DNA of 64,000 bases, taken from assembly GCA_937958005.1 (NCBI GenBank), contig CALGOB010000062.1:147616-211615 (forward strand), given 5' to 3'. The stretch's first letter is position 1. Every line of letters starts with the position of its first letter. Below the pieces are notes generated by a model. It saw only the letters and a program-made list of their open reading frames with translations, ran no database searches and was not told the DNA's origin. Below are positions 54,429 to 64,000 of this stretch, piece after piece. The translations under genes were made by a program, and so were the position numbers. The DNA comes from an uncultured Cyclobacteriaceae bacterium (GTDB taxonomy: Bacteria > Bacteroidota > Bacteroidia > Cytophagales > Cyclobacteriaceae).

Positions 54429-54793
54429 TACTAGTATCCGAGAAAAAAAGATATTCATTTTTATGTGTTTAGGTGGGTTGGCACGGTACGCCGTCGCGGT
54501 GAGAATTTAGCAGGGTGCGCGAAACGGTCGGCCGCTGCCAGGTTTAGGGATGAAGCTTTAAATTATTCAAACCAAGACGGCTTGATTTTTTTGGTGGCCG
54601 CCACGTTGTCCTTTTTGATCAATCGGATCGCCGAAGCAACAAAGAATGATTCGGACTGTCGCCACAGAAAGCCACCTATTCAGGAAAACCATTTTAAGAT
54701 AGGGGGATGTTTTTTGACCCTAAGAAAAAATCTTTGTTTCATCGATTCAAAGCTAGATTTTTCTTGAATTCTAAATTTAGTTGGATGACAGTA
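54429..54793. mobile_element. GC-rich non-coding mobile element E3 (365 bp) with TIRs and 9-bp target duplication
   Basis: Ends TACTAGTATCC and the complement of TACTGTCATCCAACTAAATT. The 9 bases GTATTGATT flank both sides exactly (54420-54428 and 54794-54802). Aligned with E1 it shares GGGTTGGC near the left, CTTGATTTTTTTGG-like, GAATGATTCGGACTGTCG followed by CCACAGAAAGCC, and the right end AAATTTAGTTGGATG, while much of the rest differs. An inner stem GATGTTTTTT / AGAAAAAATC replaces that of E1, keeping shape rather than sequence. The gap 54394-55039 has no gene. Confidence 0.87.
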
Positions 54794-55039
54794 GTATTGA
54801 TTCACAAAAAAGGATTGAAATTGGTTTGTTTACTCAATAATAATATTTGAAGATTAAATTTAAAATAAATAATATAATCTAAACACAACTCCTATAAATT
54901 TTAAGCGTTTACAATAATGCAGTTTGTAGGCAAAATTCAGAATTTGATATTAATTATCTGTCAATTGGTCGTAATTTTGCCGAATTGTGATTTTTATTCG
55001 CTTATATTTGAATTATAACAAACAACAGCAAATTATCTC

Positions 55040-55393
55040 ATGAATACTCAAGAATTAAATAAGTTGATCTTAAAGGCTCTCCAATTAAGGAGCCAGATAG
55101 AAATGTATCAAAATGATCCTTCATTGCTTGAGAGCTATGAACAAAGTTTCAACCAATTGAAATTAAAATATGGTCAATACTTAGAAGAGATTCTTTTTGA
55201 AATATATGATGAGCATTGTGCCGATTCACCAGTTGAAAACCTAGAGAAATATCTATCTACAAACGGTGTAGAAGTAGAAGCGGATGATTTCCCTGGCGTT
55301 AAAGCTCAATTACAGTTAAAAACTGAGCCATTAAGGTTTGTTCTGCATAATCCTCAAACAACCTACGAAGAAACCGTTTGGAAAGCAGCTTAA
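55040..55393 (+). CDS. Small cytoplasmic protein of unknown function
   Basis: 117 aa, acidic, helical, no signal peptide (MNTQELNKLILKALQLRSQI; YGQYLEEILFEIYDEHCADS; VENLEKYLSTNGVEVEADDF). No family I recognise with certainty. It ends convergent with the nitrilase gene, sharing 4 bp. The upstream 230 bp includes AT-rich sequence but no clear promoter. Confidence 0.6.
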   Translation: MNTQELNKLILKALQLRSQIEMYQNDPSLLESYEQSFNQLKLKYGQYLEEILFEIYDEHCADSPVENLEKYLSTNGVEVEADDFPGVKAQLQLKTEPLRFVLHNPQTTYEETVWKAA

Positions 55394-56187
55394 TTTATTG
55401 GGTTAGATTTCCCATTATAATAAACATTTAAGGGATAATCTTTTTTAGCTGCCTTAGTTAAAGATAAATCTATTTCTGCAGTAAAGAATTTGGAACTTTC
55501 ATTTGTTGTTCCGATAAGTTCCCCATCTAAAGGCTGGGAAATCCAGCCATTACCTCCCCATTTAAAACCACTTTTGCTAACCCCAGTTTTATTGGAACTG
55601 AGACAATATGCTCCAGAAATGACAGAAAGAGTTTGTCCACACCTCACCCACTGAGGAACAGATTGGGCTCCTGTAGCCCTAGGACAGAGAAGAAGGTCTA
55701 TGTTTTGCTCTCCATATGATCTTGCATGTTCGGTAAACCATACCTCGCTACATATAAGAATCCCTATTTTTAATTCTCCAATAGTAAAAACTTGAAATCC
55801 GTTTTCATCAGGACTATATAGCTCCCCTTCCCAGAACATCTCTTCATTTGGAAAATGATGTTTGGCATGAATCGGATAATGACCATCTCCTTTTTTCCAT
55901 AAAAAAGCTGAATTATGATATTTACCTTGAGTAAGTACAGGTTTAGTATAAACAACCATATCAACCCCTAACTCTCCTAGTCTAGCAAGCCATTCTTCAT
56001 GTTTATCTACCGCTTTTTGCTTTAGTTGATGCATTTTTTCTTTATCGCCCGCTATCCATTCATGAAAAGGGAGTTCAGGTAATAGCACTAAATCAGATTG
56101 GTTGGCTACTAAATAATCTTTCAACAGTTCCCAGTCTTTTTTAAAAGCCCCTTGTTCATCACTTAACTCACAAACTGTTACTCTCAT
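55390..56187 (-). CDS. Carbon-nitrogen hydrolase (nitrilase superfamily)
   Basis: 265 aa. Catalytic triad visible: Glu38 (LVLLPELPFHEW), Lys109 (IHAKHHFPNEE), Cys146 (GILICSEVWF). This places it in the amidase/carbamoylase branches of the nitrilase superfamily, hydrolysing a small amide or N-carbamoyl compound; the substrate is not readable. Cytoplasmic. It stands alone on the reverse strand, with copy B of the MITE upstream. Confidence 0.85.
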   Translation of the reverse strand: MRVTVCELSDEQGAFKKDWELLKDYLVANQSDLVLLPELPFHEWIAGDKEKMHQLKQKAVDKHEEWLARLGELGVDMVVYTKPVLTQGKYHNSAFLWKKGDGHYPIHAKHHFPNEEMFWEGELYSPDENGFQVFTIGELKIGILICSEVWFTEHARSYGEQNIDLLLCPRATGAQSVPQWVRCGQTLSVISGAYCLSSNKTGVSKSGFKWGGNGWISQPLDGELIGTTNESSKFFTAEIDLSLTKAAKKDYPLNVYYNGKSNPIN

Positions 56188-56253
56188 AGGTAATTATTAA
56201 AATGCGATTTACTTAAATTTCTGTGACAAAGATAAATTCTAGATAGGATTTAA

Positions 56254-56431
56254 ACCCGAATGATGCATTAGACTTTTAAGAGAAAATCATAAATGGCTGT
56301 TAGATAGCTGCTTAAATTCTGATTTGCAACGCAGACATAGTATCCATTATGGTGAGTAGGGAATTAGGATTTAAGTGGCTAAATGACTGTTAGTTATGGT
56401 TTGTATCAAATTTCTATTGCATCATTCGGGT
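56254..56431 (+). repeat. MITE-like element, copy B (178 bp)
   Basis: Ends CCCGAATGATGCATTAGA (56255) and complement ending CATCATTCGGG (56430), with TAA on both sides. Same length as copy A in the opposite orientation. Confidence 0.85.
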
Positions 56432-56470
56432 TAAATAGATAACATCAGTTAAATAAGCATAAAAAAGACA

Positions 56471-56501
56471 TAAAAAAAGCTTTCTTGATCACAAGAAAGC
56501 T
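56471..56501 (-). terminator. Rho-independent terminator after the SPOR-domain gene
   Basis: On the reverse strand AGCTTTCTTG pairs with CAAGAAAGCT around TGAT, then a T-run; 25 bp beyond the stop at 56526. Confidence 0.8.
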
Positions 56502-56525
56502 CTGATTTTATTGGCTTAAAAGGAG

Positions 56526-57143
56526 TTATTTGATAACACCTTCTAAAACGTCTTTAATTTCTACTTTAACACCATCTTTAAATGGAACTATAAAAGCACC
56601 TTTTACACCCATCTCTCTTAAATACTGTTTAAAAGTATTTGCTTCCCAATAATCTCTAAAATATCCTAAAGAATATCTTTTCAAGCCATCTTCACCTATT
56701 TCTCCAGCGAAGTTAGAGGAGTTATTTAAATACTTTGATAAGTCTTTATTTCTAAAAGCTCCAATCTGAACCCTAAAAACTACACCGTCCGTATCTATAA
56801 CGGGTCCCGAAGCATTACTAGCTGGCTTTTCTTGTTTGGCACTTGCCTCTTCCTTAGCTCTTGACAACTGAGATCTCAAATCTGAAACTTGATCTTTATA
56901 ACTACTTATTTGAGAATCTTTTTCTTCAAGTTTGCTATCGAACCCAGAAGTCTCGCTCTTCAATGAACTTACTTGACTGCTTAAGCTTTTGTTTTGTTCC
57001 AACAAAGTCTTGTACTGCTCAGGCTTCAATGCCTTAATCTTCTTTTTCCACTCCTTCGCTTCTTTCTTAGACAATTGTGCATTCGAATCGTATGCAAACA
57101 GCACGCAAAGCACCAATAAAAGTGTTGAAAATATATTTCTCAT
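56526..57143 (-). CDS. SPOR-domain protein, exported
   Basis: 205 aa from the ATG at 57143 (nine further codons are possible, from 57170). Signal peptide MRNIFSTLLLVLCVLFAYDS (cleavage about NAQ). A long coiled coil (about 25-110: EWKKKIKALKPEQYKTLLEQ, DSKLEEKDSQISSYKDQVSD) precedes a C-terminal SPOR domain (about 125-195: VFRVQIGAFRNKDLSKYLNN, RYSLGYFRDYWEANTFKQYL, GAFIVPFKDGVKV). SPOR domains bind denuded peptidoglycan glycans at septa. Likely tethers an envelope process at the division site. Monocistronic with its own terminator. Confidence 0.85.
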   Translation of the reverse strand: MRNIFSTLLLVLCVLFAYDSNAQLSKKEAKEWKKKIKALKPEQYKTLLEQNKSLSSQVSSLKSETSGFDSKLEEKDSQISSYKDQVSDLRSQLSRAKEEASAKQEKPASNASGPVIDTDGVVFRVQIGAFRNKDLSKYLNNSSNFAGEIGEDGLKRYSLGYFRDYWEANTFKQYLREMGVKGAFIVPFKDGVKVEIKDVLEGVIK

Positions 57144-57286
57144 CTTACTAAATTGAATTTCTCTTTTCATTACAATGTTAAAATAAAGGAATATCTATTA
57201 AAAAAACAAATACTTCCTATTAAATTATTAATTTAACTACTGACTAATTACGTATTGATAATGAAGTAGTTACAAAATATTGAGTA

Positions 57287-58687
57287 TTATTTCAATCCTC
57301 CAATCATTTCTTCTGGCTTTACCCATTCATCAAATTGCTCACTAGTAAGCAATTCCAAAGCTATTGCTGCTTGCCTTAAAGTAGTCCCTTCCTTATGGGC
57401 TTTTTTAGCAATTTTAGCTGCATTTTCATAGCCTATATGTGTATTTAAAGCTGTAACCAGCATTAAAGAATTCTCAAGTTTTTCTTTTATTACAGCTTTA
57501 TTCGGTTCAATCCCTACTGCACAGTTATCATTAAAAGATAAACAAGCATCCCCTATTAGCCTAGCTGAAGTCAATACATTATAAACCATCATAGGCTTAA
57601 AAACATTGAGCTCAAAATGACCACTCATTCCACCAGCTGATACTGCAACATCATTTCCGATCACTTGGGCACAAACCATCGTTAAAGCCTCGCATTGGGT
57701 AGGGTTTACTTTTCCAGGCATAATAGAAGAACCCGGTTCATTCTCAGGAATGACAATCTCTCCTATCCCACTTCTAGGACCTGAACACAGCATTCTAACA
57801 TCATTCCCTATTTTCATCAAGCTTACGGCTAACTGTTTAAGTGCGCCGTGCGTTTCCACCATGGCATCATGGGCTGCTAGTGCTTCAAATTTATTTTCCG
57901 CAGTAACCATAGGTTGGCCTGCATACTTAGCTATTTTATTCGCTACCAACTCAGAGTAGCCCTTTGGGGTATTTAAACCAGTACCTACTGCAGTTCCACC
58001 AAGAGCTAATTCTGCTAGGTGAGGCAAGGTATTTTCCAATGCTTTCAACCCATGATTCAACTGGGAAACATAACCTGAAAATTCTTGACCCAAACTCAGA
58101 GGGGTAGCATCCATGAAGTGTGTCCTTCCTATTTTCACTACATCCATATATGCTTCAGATTTTTCCCGAAACGTATTTCTCAATTTAGTGACCATCGGGA
58201 TCGTCTCTTCCACTATTTGCTTATAAGAAGCAATATGCATAGCCGTAGGAAAAGTATCATTTGAGGACTGAGATTTATTCACGTCGTCATTTGGGTGAAT
58301 AATTTTTTTATCATCATTCAAAGTTCCTCCATTCAATACATGCGCCCTATTAGCGATCACCTCATTCATATTCATATTTGACTGAGTACCTGAGCCTGTT
58401 TGCCAGATAACTAATGGGAATTGATCATTAAGGTCTCCTTTCAATATTTCATCACACACCTTACCGATTAAATCTGATTTAGTTTGATCCAAAACCCCAA
58501 GTTCTGCATTTGTTTCAGCAGCAGATTTCTTTAGAATCGCAAAAGCTTTGGTAACCTCTAAGGGCATTCGCATATTCTCACCACCTATCTTAAAATTATT
58601 CCTTGAACGCTGAGTTTGTGCACCCCAATATTTATCTGCAGGCACTTCCACATTGCCCATCGTATCTTTTTCTATTCTGTAGCTCAT
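57287..58687 (-). CDS. fumC: Fumarate hydratase, class II
   Basis: 466 aa. Class II signature at about residue 318 ([16 protein letters not shown]) and the [18 protein letters not shown] and [17 protein letters not shown] blocks. It hydrates fumarate to malate in the TCA cycle, oxygen-stable tetramer, cytoplasmic. Length is normal. Single gene, reverse strand. Confidence 0.97.
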   Translation of the reverse strand: MSYRIEKDTMGNVEVPADKYWGAQTQRSRNNFKIGGENMRMPLEVTKAFAILKKSAAETNAELGVLDQTKSDLIGKVCDEILKGDLNDQFPLVIWQTGSGTQSNMNMNEVIANRAHVLNGGTLNDDKKIIHPNDDVNKSQSSNDTFPTAMHIASYKQIVEETIPMVTKLRNTFREKSEAYMDVVKIGRTHFMDATPLSLGQEFSGYVSQLNHGLKALENTLPHLAELALGGTAVGTGLNTPKGYSELVANKIAKYAGQPMVTAENKFEALAAHDAMVETHGALKQLAVSLMKIGNDVRMLCSGPRSGIGEIVIPENEPGSSIMPGKVNPTQCEALTMVCAQVIGNDVAVSAGGMSGHFELNVFKPMMVYNVLTSARLIGDACLSFNDNCAVGIEPNKAVIKEKLENSLMLVTALNTHIGYENAAKIAKKAHKEGTTLRQAAIALELLTSEQFDEWVKPEEMIGGLK

Positions 58688-59102
58688 TTAAACTAGATTT
58701 ATAACACTCTTAACCTTACTTCATGTAATAACTAGCAATTTATATTTCCTATCATTCTAAATCATCACCAGGCTGATTTATCCAACAAAAGGAATTTAAA
58801 ACCCTAGCAAATGGCCATTTTATAATTAACATTAAGCCTATCACATAAAGCTGGTTAAAGTTACTTAAACTCTTTGCATGGAGTGATAAATCCACCAAGA
58901 AAAAGTCTTTTTGTTACTAATATTTGACACATTTATACTTAAAAACCACAAATATCTGTCTAAAAACTCTTCTTATTACCTAATTCCATTGGTCGGATAA
59001 TTCTTACCACTTAACCTTCTAATTCTTCCAATCTCCGTTTTCTATCAAACTCACCCTATATAATATTCATTTTTGTAAGAGATCGAAATAAAAAATCCAG
59101 TT
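58688..59102. other. Intergenic region with divergent promoters, no gene
   Basis: About 415 bp between fumC (reverse) and the secreted protein (forward). No repeat or gene is visible. A TATAATATTCATTTTTG stretch near 59060 may be part of the promoter for the forward gene but does not fit TAnnTTTG cleanly. Confidence 0.4.
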
Positions 59103-62100
59103 ATGAATAAATTTCACCCCAGATTAAACTTGATAATTACCTTTTGCTGCATGATGTACATGTCTTACCTTCCTTCACAGGGACAAACAAACTTCAATTG
59201 CAGCAGCAACCTCTATCAAGTAGTTAATGGAAAAGACTTAAAGGTTTTAGACCCAAGCACAGGTGTTTACGCCACCATAGGATCATCGTCAATCCCTTAC
59301 AATGGTGCAGGCTTCAATAGCGAAGATGGTTTCATTTATGGGATTGGATCAGGCACAGTACTTGTGAAAATAGATAATAACGGCCAAGCTACAAATCTTG
59401 GTCCCATTTCCAATTTTTCTGCACTGAGTTACTCAGGTGATTTTGATATAAATGGTAATTGGTATTCATTTAGAAAAGTAAGCGGGTCATGGATCTGCAA
59501 CAAAATAGATGTAAGCTCTTCACCAGCAACCGCAATTCAATCAAGCATCACAGAACTTTCAAGTGCCTCTAATTGTGCCGATATCTCTTATAATCCAATT
59601 ACAGGAAAATTTTATGGCATGAGCGGAGGTAGCTTAACTGAATTTGATTACGTTAATAATACAGTAAATGTAATTGGTGATTATTCTAGCAGCGCTGATC
59701 CAGGGGGATATGGTGCGGTATGGTCAGACAATGCCGGGAACACCTATTTCTTCAATAATGGAACAGGGAATATTTACAGAGCTGCTTTTGATGCAAATGG
59801 TCAGGTAACCTCTTTTGCATTTATTGCAACTTCTTCTCCCAATTCTAGTAATGATGGCATGAGTTGCCCATTAAGTGCTCCACCAGTGTTTCCTGAAATT
59901 TGTGATAACGGGGTAGATGATGATGGTGATGGATTAGTAGACTGCGAAGACCCAGATTGTACCTCTACAGTATCTTGCGGAGTATCTGGAACTATTTTCA
60001 GCACAGACTTCACTTGCCCAAGTGGCATTGCCAGTTATCATGCTTTTTTCACTAACAATTCTAGCATTACCAATACCTTAACAGTAACCGAAACACTCCC
60101 TAATGGCTTTGTTTTTTTGCAAGATACACTTGAATTTGATCAAGGAGGCTCCTCTACTTTTGCCAATCAACCTACGGATGGTGCTACAGGCACTATACAA
60201 TGGGGTGAAATTACTCTAGAAGGTGGAGAAACAGTAAGGATTTCTTATGATGTAACTTTAGATCAAAATATTACTTTAGGTTCTTATAGCAATAACCTTA
60301 CTGCAACCTTGGGTAATGAGTCTACTGTTTTTTCTCCAGATCCATTATCAGCTACTATAGTAGTTGGGAATTGCCCAACACCCAATACTTTTGATTGCGA
60401 ACCTGCTTTTTATCAAGTGTACAAAAAACGAGGAAAGGATCAACCCAACGTATATGGCAAATTAGATCCTATCACAGGAGATTACTTACCAATAGCAATC
60501 GCATCAGATTATGCAAACGCATTAGGTTATGACATAAATACAGGTTTGGTTTTTGGGGCTAGTGGGAAGAAATTTATCCAACTGGATGAAGATGGGTTGG
60601 TAATTGACTTAGGAATCACTTTCAACAAAAAAGTGTACAGAGGTGACATCAATGAAAACAGTGAATGGTATGGGGTAGATGGCAATAACGTAGTCAAAAT
60701 AGATGTAAGTGGGATTCCACAGGTAGTGGCTACTTATACAGGCCAAGGAATTCCTGGGTGGGACATTGCCTATAATCAAGATGGTCATTTTTATTCGGTA
60801 CATAATGGCAAGCTTTATCAATTTAATACTGCCAGCAACACAACTAGTACTATTGGCGACCTCTCCGGGATAAACATCCCTACCAGTGGAGGATACGGAG
60901 CTCAATGGGGTGGGTCTGATGGCTATTTATATGCATCACATAATTCATCGGGTTCTATAATGAGAGTGGATGTAGTCACTGGAGAAACAAGAATAGTTTC
61001 AAGCTCTATTGACGGGTTAAGTAAAAATGATGGGTTTTCTTGCCCTACTGAAATTCCAGCGGTTTATGAGTTTGATTATGGGGATAACAGTAGATTAGCG
61101 CAATGCAGAGTACTCTCATACAAACAAGATTTAAATAATGACAACCTTCCTGATTATCCCGCAGTATGGTTAGGAAACACAATAAGTTGCGATTCAAACA
61201 GTCCGGCTAATGAAAATTCAGATGGTGATGTTGATGATGGTGTTAATTTCATCACTAGAATTGCAAATAAACAGATCAATATCTCCTTGGGACTAAATGC
61301 CAATGCCAACTTAACAGCTTATTATTGTATTGGAATAGATTGGGATGACAATGGTTCGTTTGATGAAGTATCCTTAGATTCTAGAGAATTGAATGGCGCA
61401 GCTTCAGTCAATCAAAATTTCACTGTACCTACGGGATTTATCAATGGAAATGTAAATGTCAGGGTTTTAATTTCGGAAGAGCCAATCACACAAAATAGCT
61501 TAAGTACAGACAATCTGGTTATGGGTGAAGTAGAAGATTATAGAGTATTGATTACCTCTGACGAAGATTGTACAAATGGTATAGATGATGATGCGGATGG
61601 CTTGGTAGATTGCGATGATCCAGATTGTAGTAATGATGAAGAGAACTGCCCACATACTTCAACGACTCCTGGAGGTGAGGGTGGTCTTGAAAGCAATAAC
61701 AGATTATCTGGGAAAATTGCCCAGTTACAATTCAAGAGGAATAAAACTGGCACCAAACAAAATTTTGATGATCAGAACAACTTTCCTCAGTTACGAAGAA
61801 GTGCTAAATATGGTATTAAGTCATCAAATAACAAAAACATCACATTCAACAATAGTATTGAACAGTTCATCCCAATAGATATACTTGAAGGAACAAATAC
61901 ACGCATTACTTCACCTGAGCATTTATCCAGCATCACAAATGCAGAAGAAGTATTTTCAGTCGATGTTTTCGAAGGTGACTCAAGGGTAGGTGCTGTGTTA
62001 GCCTTAACTTCCATCAATGGTGTCTATGAACACACAAAATATGTTTGCGACCGGCTCTCAGGCTCAAGTATTGAAGATATTTTGACTTATCAGTTAGATG

Positions 62101-63380
62101 GAGAGCATGACTTCCAAATTGCTAAATTTTCTCTCCCTAGTGGGGAAAGAGAATATGCCACAAGTTTCTCTATAAGACAAGGTACTGACGGTGGTTATGA
62201 ACTGGAAAGTTTTTGGAACATTGCTTTCTATACTAAAAACACCTCATTCTATAATTTTCAAATATGGGCTAATACCACAAAGAATTTAAGTGACTTGACA
62301 AACGAGATCTTAAGGTTATTAGAAATTCAACAGCCAATTAATTCATATCAAATGGGCGAAACACCTAACCTGTTCATTAACCATGCAAAATTAGTAGGTG
62401 GTGATCTAGTAATTCAGGTTTCTAACAAAAAAGGAAGACGGCACATGGTAGCAAATGGTCAAGTAAGTGAATCTGAAACTACTATTACGGAGCCGTTTAC
62501 TCAAGAAATCGCATTAGATGGTAATCTAACTGATGAAGTAACCATATCGATAGGAAGTGCATATGATTTAGGATTAACTTTATTCAATGAAGAAGAATCA
62601 ATGCCAGACGTAATATTCCTCGCAGACGGTGCTTGGGGAACAGATTATAACAGTGATATAGAACAAGTAAATGAGTATGAGGTTATTCCAAACATCACTA
62701 ATGAATCAGATGCCTATGTTTTGAATAGAAACGTGCAAATTGCCGGGTCTGTAAAAAACTCTGTCGCAGTTTTCCGCGCCTTCTCTCCTTCATTCAGACC
62801 AGAAGACTTAAGCGAATATGGTTATCTAACCTTTGACGCAAAAGGGAAAGGGTCGTTAGAAATCACCCTAGTCAAAGCAAGTGTTACTGAATGGGAAGAA
62901 CAGCCAAGGGTTTTCATTGAGCTAAACGAAGACAATCAAACCTTTAATCTATCTAAGCAGGAATTCCTAAATGGATCTGACCTGGCCTGGGATGATTTAA
63001 CCATGGTTGTTTTTGATATCAAAGGAAATGGAGAAGTTTCAAGCGCATTCGAATTGTCAGTGAATGATGTTTCTTTCAGACAGAATATTGTAACCAGCAA
63101 TCAAGAAATGACAACTGGTGAGTCTAATCATTTCATCTATCCAAATCCTGTAACGGATATCATGAAAGTTCATTTCACTAGTAAAGCACAAGGCGAATAT
63201 GTCATAGAGCTTTTCAATCAAGAAGGAAAAATGATTAATAGTCAAGAGGGATTTTCAAAATCTGGGTTGAATGAAGTACAATTCAAAGAATTACCAGAAG
63301 ATAGAGGGTTGTATTACTATCGGATCCATCTCCCTAATGGCATTGACTATCAAGGGAAGGTAATTATATCCAGAGATTAA
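59103..63380 (+). CDS. Very large secreted protein with repeated propeller-like blocks, GEVED domain and type IX secretion sorting domain
   Basis: 1425 aa. Signal peptide (LIITFCCMMYMSYLPSQGQ). Two related propeller-like regions (about 32-250 and 440-650: LYQVVNGKDLKVLDPSTGVY; YGKLDPITGDYLPIAI), the second a copy of the first. Two acidic motifs of the type CDNGVDDDGDGLVDCEDPDC and CTNGIDDDADGLVDCDDPDC (MopE-like metal-binding repeats), a DUF11-like domain (LTVTETLPNGFVFLQ), a GEVED domain (YCIGIDWDDNGSFDEVSLD, GEVEDYRVL), and at the C-terminus a T9SS sorting domain (HFIYPNPVTDIMKVHF, GLYYYRIHLPNG). Surface or secreted adhesin or structural protein; no catalytic motif seen. Confidence 0.9.
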   Translation: MNKFHPRLNLIITFCCMMYMSYLPSQGQTNFNCSSNLYQVVNGKDLKVLDPSTGVYATIGSSSIPYNGAGFNSEDGFIYGIGSGTVLVKIDNNGQATNLGPISNFSALSYSGDFDINGNWYSFRKVSGSWICNKIDVSSSPATAIQSSITELSSASNCADISYNPITGKFYGMSGGSLTEFDYVNNTVNVIGDYSSSADPGGYGAVWSDNAGNTYFFNNGTGNIYRAAFDANGQVTSFAFIATSSPNSSNDGMSCPLSAPPVFPEICDNGVDDDGDGLVDCEDPDCTSTVSCGVSGTIFSTDFTCPSGIASYHAFFTNNSSITNTLTVTETLPNGFVFLQDTLEFDQGGSSTFANQPTDGATGTIQWGEITLEGGETVRISYDVTLDQNITLGSYSNNLTATLGNESTVFSPDPLSATIVVGNCPTPNTFDCEPAFYQVYKKRGKDQPNVYGKLDPITGDYLPIAIASDYANALGYDINTGLVFGASGKKFIQLDEDGLVIDLGITFNKKVYRGDINENSEWYGVDGNNVVKIDVSGIPQVVATYTGQGIPGWDIAYNQDGHFYSVHNGKLYQFNTASNTTSTIGDLSGINIPTSGGYGAQWGGSDGYLYASHNSSGSIMRVDVVTGETRIVSSSIDGLSKNDGFSCPTEIPAVYEFDYGDNSRLAQCRVLSYKQDLNNDNLPDYPAVWLGNTISCDSNSPANENSDGDVDDGVNFITRIANKQINISLGLNANANLTAYYCIGIDWDDNGSFDEVSLDSRELNGAASVNQNFTVPTGFINGNVNVRVLISEEPITQNSLSTDNLVMGEVEDYRVLITSDEDCTNGIDDDADGLVDCDDPDCSNDEENCPHTSTTPGGEGGLESNNRLSGKIAQLQFKRNKTGTKQNFDDQNNFPQLRRSAKYGIKSSNNKNITFNNSIEQFIPIDILEGTNTRITSPEHLSSITNAEEVFSVDVFEGDSRVGAVLALTSINGVYEHTKYVCDRLSGSSIEDILTYQLDGEHDFQIAKFSLPSGEREYATSFSIRQGTDGGYELESFWNIAFYTKNTSFYNFQIWANTTKNLSDLTNEILRLLEIQQPINSYQMGETPNLFINHAKLVGGDLVIQVSNKKGRRHMVANGQVSESETTITEPFTQEIALDGNLTDEVTISIGSAYDLGLTLFNEEESMPDVIFLADGAWGTDYNSDIEQVNEYEVIPNITNESDAYVLNRNVQIAGSVKNSVAVFRAFSPSFRPEDLSEYGYLTFDAKGKGSLEITLVKASVTEWEEQPRVFIELNEDNQTFNLSKQEFLNGSDLAWDDLTMVVFDIKGNGEVSSAFELSVNDVSFRQNIVTSNQEMTTGESNHFIYPNPVTDIMKVHFTSKAQGEYVIELFNQEGKMINSQEGFSKSGLNEVQFKELPEDRGLYYYRIHLPNGIDYQGKVIISRD

Positions 63381-63395
63381 AATCAGATTTTAGTT

Positions 63396-63431
63396 AAAAA
63401 AGGCTATTTACTTAAGTAAATAGCCTTTTTC
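63396..63431 (+). terminator. Rho-independent terminator after the giant secreted protein
   Basis: AAAAAGGCTATTTACTT pairs with AAGTAAATAGCCTTTTT with no or minimal loop; perfectly symmetric, so it could act in both directions. 15 bp past the stop. Confidence 0.85.
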
Positions 63432-63437
63432 TTTTTA

Positions 63438-63580
63438 ACCCGAATGATGCATTAGACTTTTAAGAGAAAATCATAAATGGCTGTTAGATAGCTGCTTAAA
63501 TTCTGATTTGTAACGCAGACATAGTCTCCATTATGGTGAGTAAGAAATTAGGATTTAAGTGGCTAAATGACCGTTAGTTA
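63438..63580 (+). repeat. MITE-like element, copy C (truncated)
   Basis: Identical or nearly identical to copy B for about 142 bases from ACCCGAATGATGC, then broken at GTTAGTTA where a different repeat begins. The right terminal repeat is lost. It follows the terminator by 6 bp. Confidence 0.8.
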
Positions 63581-64000
63581 TTCGGATTCGCAATAAGGTC
63601 TCTTGCAGAAGACCTTGCTTAGACGATAAGCTTTTAAATAAAAAAACCATCATATTTATTAAGCACCTAAATCAATAGATCAAATTCCTTCTAAACTATT
63701 CGGATTTGCAATAAGGTCTTCTACAAGAGACCTTGTTGCCATTTAGATGAGCAACAGATAGGATGGGATCATTAAAAATAAAGGTTGGCGAGCTTTATTC
63801 AAAAAGGATTGGTGAGGCTAAAAAAGCAAGGTCTCTTGCAGAAGACCTTGCTTAGACGAAAGGCATTTAAATAAAAAATCCATCATATTTATTAAGCACC
63901 TAAATCAATAGATCAAATTCCTTCTAAACTATTCGGATTCGCAATAAGATCTTCTGCAAGAGACCTTGTTGCTATTTAGATGAGCAACAGATAGGATCGG
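63580..64000. repeat. Tandem 233-bp repeat with four hairpins, running off the window
   Basis: Hairpins of 22 bases (AAGGTCTCTTGCAGAAGACC plus TT, or the reverse complement) occur at 63595, 63713, 63828 and 63946. The first and third, and the second and fourth, are exactly 233 bp apart, with nearly identical sequence between (CATCATATTTATTAAGCACC, AATCAATAGATCAAATTCCT, GATGAGCAACAGATAGGAT). The motif ATTCGGATTCGCAATAAGG recurs at 63580, 63698 and 63931. No gene. The second copy is cut at 64000. Confidence 0.8.

Overview
The window (about 35% GC) reads as chromosome from a marine or soil Bacteroidota, most likely a member of the Cytophagales. Signs are the family-typical outer-membrane proteins with an N-terminal carboxypeptidase-regulatory-like domain (4030-6558, 48051-50453, 51105-53615), a type IX secretion C-terminal sorting domain (59103-63380), ECF sigma/anti-sigma pairs, a CHAT/TPR protein, weak ribosome binding sites and one good TAnnTTTG promoter element. 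No rRNA, tRNA or CRISPR was seen.

Layout. 1-3642: a truncated von Willebrand A protein, divergent from an ECF sigma factor and an anti-sigma-like protein with a TonB-like C-terminus, then a small secreted protein. 4030-6558: a DUF5686 outer-membrane protein. 6701-7530: a GC-rich non-coding mobile element and a decayed IS1-family transposase. 7972-10936: flavodoxin-fold protein, YdeI/DUF1905 protein, second ECF sigma/anti-sigma pair. 11181-24465: an accessory peptide region. It holds a CHAT protease-like protein co-directional with a class I lanthipeptide-like precursor, an S41 peptidase, two double-glycine bacteriocin-like peptides (the 56-aa one at 17666 is very short), a small membrane protein, a three-gene ABC exporter, and an operon of a membrane protein, a thioredoxin-like protein and a C39-peptidase ABC transporter. 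25158-31421: YqhD-like alcohol dehydrogenase and housekeeping genes glyA, tatC and rpiB. 31411-40113: membrane protein, chemoreceptor, rbfA, LolE-type permease and SNF2 helicase. 40366-47175: aspartyl/PDZ protein, a glycosyltransferase, and a type III polyketide synthase locus (FAD reductase, UbiA, T3PKS, methyltransferase). 47374-50906: a Fur-family regulator, TonB receptor and lipoprotein with three copies of a TGCAA-N5-TTGCA palindrome, probably a zinc-uptake regulon. 51105-58687: TonB-receptor-like protein, DoxX, nitrilase, SPOR protein and fumC. 59103-63380: a giant T9SS-secreted protein.

Between the genes lie at least six interspersed repeat families. The clearest are GC-rich 365/366-bp elements with terminal inverted repeats and exact 9-bp target duplications (6701-7066, 54429-54793; a 146-bp relative at 20434-20579), a 178-bp MITE-like family (3744, 56254, 63438), and 52/53-bp minisatellites that begin at the stop codons of two genes (10936, 16820).

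Working together: the most novel part is 14660-24465. Leader peptides ending in GG, a C39 leader protease/exporter, a thiol-disulfide protein and cysteine-paired cores point to production and export of ribosomal peptides; the link to the CHAT protein is inference from gene order.
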